A stretch of DNA of 18,854 nucleotides from Flavobacteriaceae bacterium (GTDB lineage: Bacteria; Bacteroidota; Bacteroidia; Flavobacteriales; Flavobacteriaceae): assembly GCA_013042825.1 (NCBI GenBank), contig JABDPL010000095.1, positions 1 to 18,854 of the forward strand, given 5' to 3'. Below the pieces are notes generated by a model that was not told the DNA's origin, searched no databases, and saw nothing but the letters and a program-made list of their open reading frames with translations. Both the position numbers and the translations under genes were made by a program. Positions 15,507-18,854 of this stretch are shown here, piece by piece (within the stretch, counting starts at the first letter, position 1; the number at the start of each line of letters is the position of its first letter).

Positions 15507-17024
15507 ATGAAGATTTCCACCAGAAGGCTTTTAGCATGTGTTTACCTTTTTTTATTTGTCAGTTCTTATTCATATTCACAGGACCTTGATAAACTCGCAC
15601 TTGAACATGCCAGAGCGTCGTTCGACGAGCTCTATGCATTCTTCAGTATTCCTAATGATGCCAATTATCCGGCACAGATCGAACCCAATGTAAAATGGTG
15701 TGAATCGGCTTTTGCGGAACGGGGGTTTAAAACCCAACGCCTGGAAACAGAGACTGTTCCTTTGTTGCTTGCTGAAAGGATGTTTCGCGAGGCTGATAAA
15801 ACGGTTTTGGTATACCTGCAAATCGATGGTCAACCGGTAGATACAAGCAAGTGGTTTCAACCGGATCCCTATGTACCGGTTTTAAAATCGAAAAAGGAAT
15901 CCGGCAATTGGGAGATGATATCCTGGTCAAATCTCAAGGGTGATCTCGATCGGGACTGGCGTATCTTCTCGAGGTCTGCTTCTGATGCGCGTGGACCGGT
16001 CATGATGTTCCTAAAAGCTATGGATGCCCTGAATGCATTGGAGCAGGAACCAAACTTCAATATCAAGGTTATTATGGATTTCGAGGAAGAACTCGGCAGT
16101 CCCAGGTTGCCCGATGCCGTTAGAACCTATAAAGAGGCTTTGCAATCAGACATGCTCGTGATCTTTGATGGCCCCAGACATTTATCGAATGAACCCACCT
16201 TAAGCTATGGTGCTCGTGGAATTGCCACGATCTCACTTGAGGTCTTCGGACCACGGACGCCTTTGCACAGTGGCAACTACGGGAATTATTCACCAAATCC
16301 GGCTGTAAATCTATCGCGTCTCCTGGCGAGTATGTGGGAGGATGATGGACGTGTAAGTATACCGGGTTGGTACGATGGTATTTCAATAACCGAAGAGGTG
16401 AAGTCAATTCTGGCGCAAGTGCCTGACGACGAGGATCAGATTAAAAAGGATTTTGGTATAGCTAAGGCCGAAAATATCGGTGAAAATTTCCAGGAAGCAA
16501 TCCAATATCCTGCATTAGGGATACTCGGCCTTGAAGCGGCATGGGTTGGGAAGGAGCGAAGAACCATTATTCCGGCTTCAGCGATTGCTGAATTGAATAT
16601 TCGGCTTGTGAGGGAAACCAGGGGAGAACGTATGATGACACTTGTTAAGGATCACATCGCCAGGCAGGGATATCATATCATTTCCGGAGAACCAACAGAG
16701 GAGGAACGGGCTAAGTATAATAAAATCGTCAGATTTGAGGGTGAGATATCATATGAGGCCTTCCGCACGGATTTCGATACCGAGATTGGCGGCTGGTTAA
16801 GACGTGGAATGAACAGGGCTTTTGGGAATGATCCTATTCAGATACGTACTATGGGCGGATCGATCCCCATATCGCCTTTTGTAAATACATTAAACTTACC
16901 TGCTGTGAGTGTGCCAACTGTGAATCCTGATAACAACCAGCATAGTCCGAATGAGAATATCAGGCTTGGTAATTATATAGACGGGATAAAGACGATTATG
17001 GCAATCCTGATGGAACCGCTTTAA
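15507..17024 (+). CDS. Secreted M20-family (zinc) peptidase, altered first metal ligand
   Basis: This 505-residue exported protein has a signal peptide (about 1-24, SYSYS before Gln25). It is related to M20 dipeptidases/carboxypeptidases of the CNDP2/PM20 type. Matches in order are YLQIDGQP (103-110, normally YGHxDxQP), SASDARGPV with bridging Asp160, FEEELGS with catalytic/ligand Glu194-Glu195, IFDGP with Asp221, the dimer-interface LHSGNYG with His254, and NNQHSPNEN with ligand His479. All expected residues are present except the first zinc-binding His, which is Gln105. Activity may be mononuclear, altered or lost; substrate is unknown. It starts 1 bp after pcm. It ends in a TTAA that is also the stop of the convergent DUF4174 gene, with no hairpin between. 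Confidence 0.88.
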   Translation: MKISTRRLLACVYLFLFVSSYSYSQDLDKLALEHARASFDELYAFFSIPNDANYPAQIEPNVKWCESAFAERGFKTQRLETETVPLLLAERMFREADKTVLVYLQIDGQPVDTSKWFQPDPYVPVLKSKKESGNWEMISWSNLKGDLDRDWRIFSRSASDARGPVMMFLKAMDALNALEQEPNFNIKVIMDFEEELGSPRLPDAVRTYKEALQSDMLVIFDGPRHLSNEPTLSYGARGIATISLEVFGPRTPLHSGNYGNYSPNPAVNLSRLLASMWEDDGRVSIPGWYDGISITEEVKSILAQVPDDEDQIKKDFGIAKAENIGENFQEAIQYPALGILGLEAAWVGKERRTIIPASAIAELNIRLVRETRGERMMTLVKDHIARQGYHIISGEPTEEERAKYNKIVRFEGEISYEAFRTDFDTEIGGWLRRGMNRAFGNDPIQIRTMGGSIPISPFVNTLNLPAVSVPTVNPDNNQHSPNENIRLGNYIDGIKTIMAILMEPL

Positions 17025-17452
17025 TTCTTTGTCTTTAATTCCTGTCTTCTCATGGGCATCCTATCGATAAGGCCATAAAGTTCTTTCCTGGTCACCGGAT
17101 TGCTTTTCCTGAATTTCACGCCACCATCCAGGCCTATCAGAAGCATCTCAAATTGAGAATCTGAATTAAGGCCGAATGAATTCGTTCCTTTCTGAATAAA
17201 CCAGGAATTGTTGCTGTGATCTTTAAATATTGAGTCCAATACCGCAAGAACAACGATCTTCCGTTCTTCAAGCCCATTCCTATCCGAGAATAATAAATCT
17301 AATTGCCGCTTATATGCAGATGAATTCAGATCATTTACTGAAATTATCACCAGGCGGTTCTTCCATTTATACGAATTGAGATCCTGTGCTGAGGTCACTA
17401 TGGCTGACATGGTAAATAAAACGAAAACAATATATTTAAATACAGCATTCAT
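17021..17452 (-). CDS. DUF4174 domain protein, secreted
   Basis: This 143-residue protein has a signal peptide (1-22, ending VTSA before Gln23) and a small domain matching DUF4174: DLNSYKWKNRLVIISV (24-39), repeated RQLDLLF, an IVVLAVLDSIF strand, FEMLLIGLDGGVKFRK and a C-terminal LYGLIDRMPMRRQEL. The domain resembles a thioredoxin-like fold in order of strands, but no CxxC is present, so redox activity is unlikely. In Bacteroidota such genes encode small periplasmic proteins of unknown function. Its 3' end overlaps the M20 gene stop by 4 bp on the opposite strand. The start lies 8 bp after the serine hydrolase stop, so it is the second gene of that operon. Confidence 0.85.
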   Translation of the reverse strand: MNAVFKYIVFVLFTMSAIVTSAQDLNSYKWKNRLVIISVNDLNSSAYKRQLDLLFSDRNGLEERKIVVLAVLDSIFKDHSNNSWFIQKGTNSFGLNSDSQFEMLLIGLDGGVKFRKSNPVTRKELYGLIDRMPMRRQELKTKN

Positions 17453-17460
17453 GGGTTACT

Positions 17461-18854
17461 TTAATAATATTGAAAACCAATCATGTTGAAATGGTATAAT
17501 GTAAGTGATGTTATAACAATGGCCAATACTATGATCAGATCTTTAAGTCGGTCAACTGGGCTTAAAGACTTAATAGTTAGAGATTTCCAAAGTACTATTG
17601 GGAATAAACAGGCCAGGATGAACGCCATGGTATAGATCAAAAGGATTACTTTAAGGACAAAAGGTACACCATAATCAGACATTTGGTCCTGATAATAGGC
17701 AAATAGGATTGCCACTCCGATTGTTCCGAGAACATAGAGCAAAGCTGTTAAATATTGCCATTTACTGATCCAGGTTGGCCTGGTTTCTGAAAAATCCGCA
17801 ATTAGACGTCGTTTTCTAATTATCCGTCTAATGGGATTAACAACGACATGAAGCAGTAGCATGATCATACTGACGATAAGAGAGAATTGCAACACTCTTT
17901 TAAACTTATACCAGGGAACGCGCTCATAAGAGGTAGTTCCGATCATCAGCTCTTGAGCCTTACCCTTATCATCTACCTTGAACTCCATTTTATGAGTGCT
18001 TTCCTTATCGTTCATTTGAAAAAGATGCTCATCTACCATTATGTACTCAGTCCCGCGAATATCCATTATCCCCTCACCCTTGTATGACACCCAGTATTCG
18101 GTGGTGAATGCACCAAAAAATCTTGCCAATTTCTCGAATGTGGCTTTCGGGTAATTCTTCTGCTTGTATCGGCCCACATAATTTTTTGCGATTTTGTCGA
18201 AGTTCTCTGGAGGAGTAATTTTTGCAATATCGCGTTTCTTTTCTCCTAAAAGGGAGTCGAGAAAAGGTATCATGACATCATAACGGAAACTTCCAGCCCC
18301 CTTTCGATTGTTCTGTGCAATAAAAATTCCCGTTCCAGTTTCCGGAATAAGGACCATCAAACTAACAAAACCCAACTGACCTCCCGTGTGATCAAGTGAG
18401 CGTCGTGTGGTCCACATATTCTCAAAAAAAGCATAGCAAATACCGTATTTGGTCTGCCTCGATCCGTATTGCTGACTGGTTAGTTGTTCAAAACTATCAG
18501 AATTTAATAGACGGGTGTCATTTAATTTTCCTCCGTTCAAAAGCATCAGCATATATTTTGACATATCTACCGCGTTTGAAACAATTCCACCACCGGGCGT
18601 GGTATTGGTATAATCTCTGGGAAGATAGATCTGTTCATCTTGCCAAATATAACTTCTGGCCAGGTTCGATCGCAGAGTCTCAGGTAGTGGTTGAGTGAGA
18701 TCGGTATTAGACATGCCCAGAGGTTCAAGAATTTGAGTTCTGATATAAACTTCATATGGTATCCCACTAATCTCCTGGATCAAATATCCTAATAGTGCAT
18801 AACCAAAATTTGAATAACTATGTACACTTCCCGGTTCGTGAACCTGATCCGGTA
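17461..18854 (-). CDS. Class C beta-lactamase-like serine hydrolase with C-terminal membrane helices, 5' end outside window
   Basis: The frame stays open to the right edge, so the gene is partial: 463 residues are visible and the N-terminus is missing. The first residues contain EPGSVHSYSNFGYALLGYL, with the class C/PBP4-type YSN motif (visible residues 13-15). HTGG (155-158) takes the place of the KTG triad. The nucleophile motif SxxK must lie outside the window. Residues about 200-310 form a beta-rich linker domain. Four hydrophobic helices follow (about 320-339, 366-386, 396-422, 438-455), so the hydrolase is tethered to the inner membrane by its C-terminus. Such proteins act as esterases, D-aminopeptidases or peptidoglycan hydrolases rather than as true beta-lactamases; the substrate is unknown. 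A TTG at 18783 is not the real start, since the family motif lies upstream. The DUF4174 gene follows after 8 bp. Confidence 0.9.
   Translation of the reverse strand, partial: PDQVHEPGSVHSYSNFGYALLGYLIQEISGIPYEVYIRTQILEPLGMSNTDLTQPLPETLRSNLARSYIWQDEQIYLPRDYTNTTPGGGIVSNAVDMSKYMLMLLNGGKLNDTRLLNSDSFEQLTSQQYGSRQTKYGICYAFFENMWTTRRSLDHTGGQLGFVSLMVLIPETGTGIFIAQNNRKGAGSFRYDVMIPFLDSLLGEKKRDIAKITPPENFDKIAKNYVGRYKQKNYPKATFEKLARFFGAFTTEYWVSYKGEGIMDIRGTEYIMVDEHLFQMNDKESTHKMEFKVDDKGKAQELMIGTTSYERVPWYKFKRVLQFSLIVSMIMLLLHVVVNPIRRIIRKRRLIADFSETRPTWISKWQYLTALLYVLGTIGVAILFAYYQDQMSDYGVPFVLKVILLIYTMAFILACLFPIVLWKSLTIKSLSPVDRLKDLIIVLAIVITSLTLYHFNMIGFQYY

Noticed and set aside
15507..15560. Possible lipoprotein signal (LLAC at residues 8-11) in the M20 protein
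   Set aside because: The cysteine comes before the hydrophobic core, not after it; an ordinary signal peptidase I site near residue 24 fits better.
1..18854. Search by eye for CRISPR arrays, insertion sequences, integrases, toxin-antitoxin pairs, tRNA and rRNA genes
   Set aside because: No regular repeat-spacer pattern, transposase motif, terminal inverted repeats or tRNA-like cloverleaf was found; gaps between genes are short.

Overview
The window looks like an ordinary chromosomal stretch from a member of the Bacteroidota, most likely Flavobacteriia. The evidence is a secreted protein ending in a type IX secretion (T9SS) type A sorting domain, A-rich leaders without clear Shine-Dalgarno sites, several matches to the Bacteroidota -7 promoter motif TAnnTTTG, and a gene content (ybbR-coaE, histidine kinase/regulator, miaA, yggS, DUF1015, pcm, DUF4174) that fits this group. 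Assignment below class is inference. I see no mobile element, CRISPR array, rRNA or tRNA.

Layout. Bases 1-232 hold no convincing gene. A T9SS-secreted protein (233-1621, +) converges on a PAPS-type sulfotransferase (1671-2777, -), with a strong bidirectional terminator between them. A 75-bp divergent promoter region separates the sulfotransferase from a rightward run: family 2 glycosyltransferase, YbbR-domain protein, dephospho-CoA kinase (coaE), then after a 76-bp regulatory gap a sensor histidine kinase and an OmpR-type response regulator. That run ends at 7763 in a second bidirectional terminator (7787-7815).

The same terminator closes a leftward seven-gene run that starts at 14736: Gfo/Idh/MocA oxidoreductase, 3-hydroxybutyryl-CoA dehydrogenase, DUF1015 protein, YggS-type PLP homeostasis protein, a DnaQ-like exonuclease fused to a UvrC-like GIY-YIG region, a voltage-sensor-type potassium channel with a C-terminal zinc ribbon, and miaA. 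Spacing is 0-21 bp, or short overlaps, throughout, so it is probably one operon of mixed housekeeping functions.

A divergent promoter region (14737-14863) separates it from pcm and a secreted M20-type peptidase (+). The peptidase converges with a shared TTAA stop on a leftward pair: a small secreted DUF4174 protein and a class C beta-lactamase-like serine hydrolase with four C-terminal membrane helices. The hydrolase gene runs off the right edge, so its N-terminus and catalytic SxxK are not in the window.

How the genes relate. Most are housekeeping (CoA synthesis, tRNA modification, protein repair, PLP balance, fatty-acid-type oxidation). The more unusual items are the exonuclease-UvrC fusion with four retained cysteines, the channel with an added zinc ribbon, an M20 enzyme with Gln at the position of the first metal-binding His, and tandem TGTTAA repeats on both sides of the two-component system. 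I found no clear evidence of a wholly new multi-gene system.

Start codons were moved from the longest open frame for miaA, the DUF1015 gene, the dehydrogenase and the exonuclease fusion, for reasons given in each entry.
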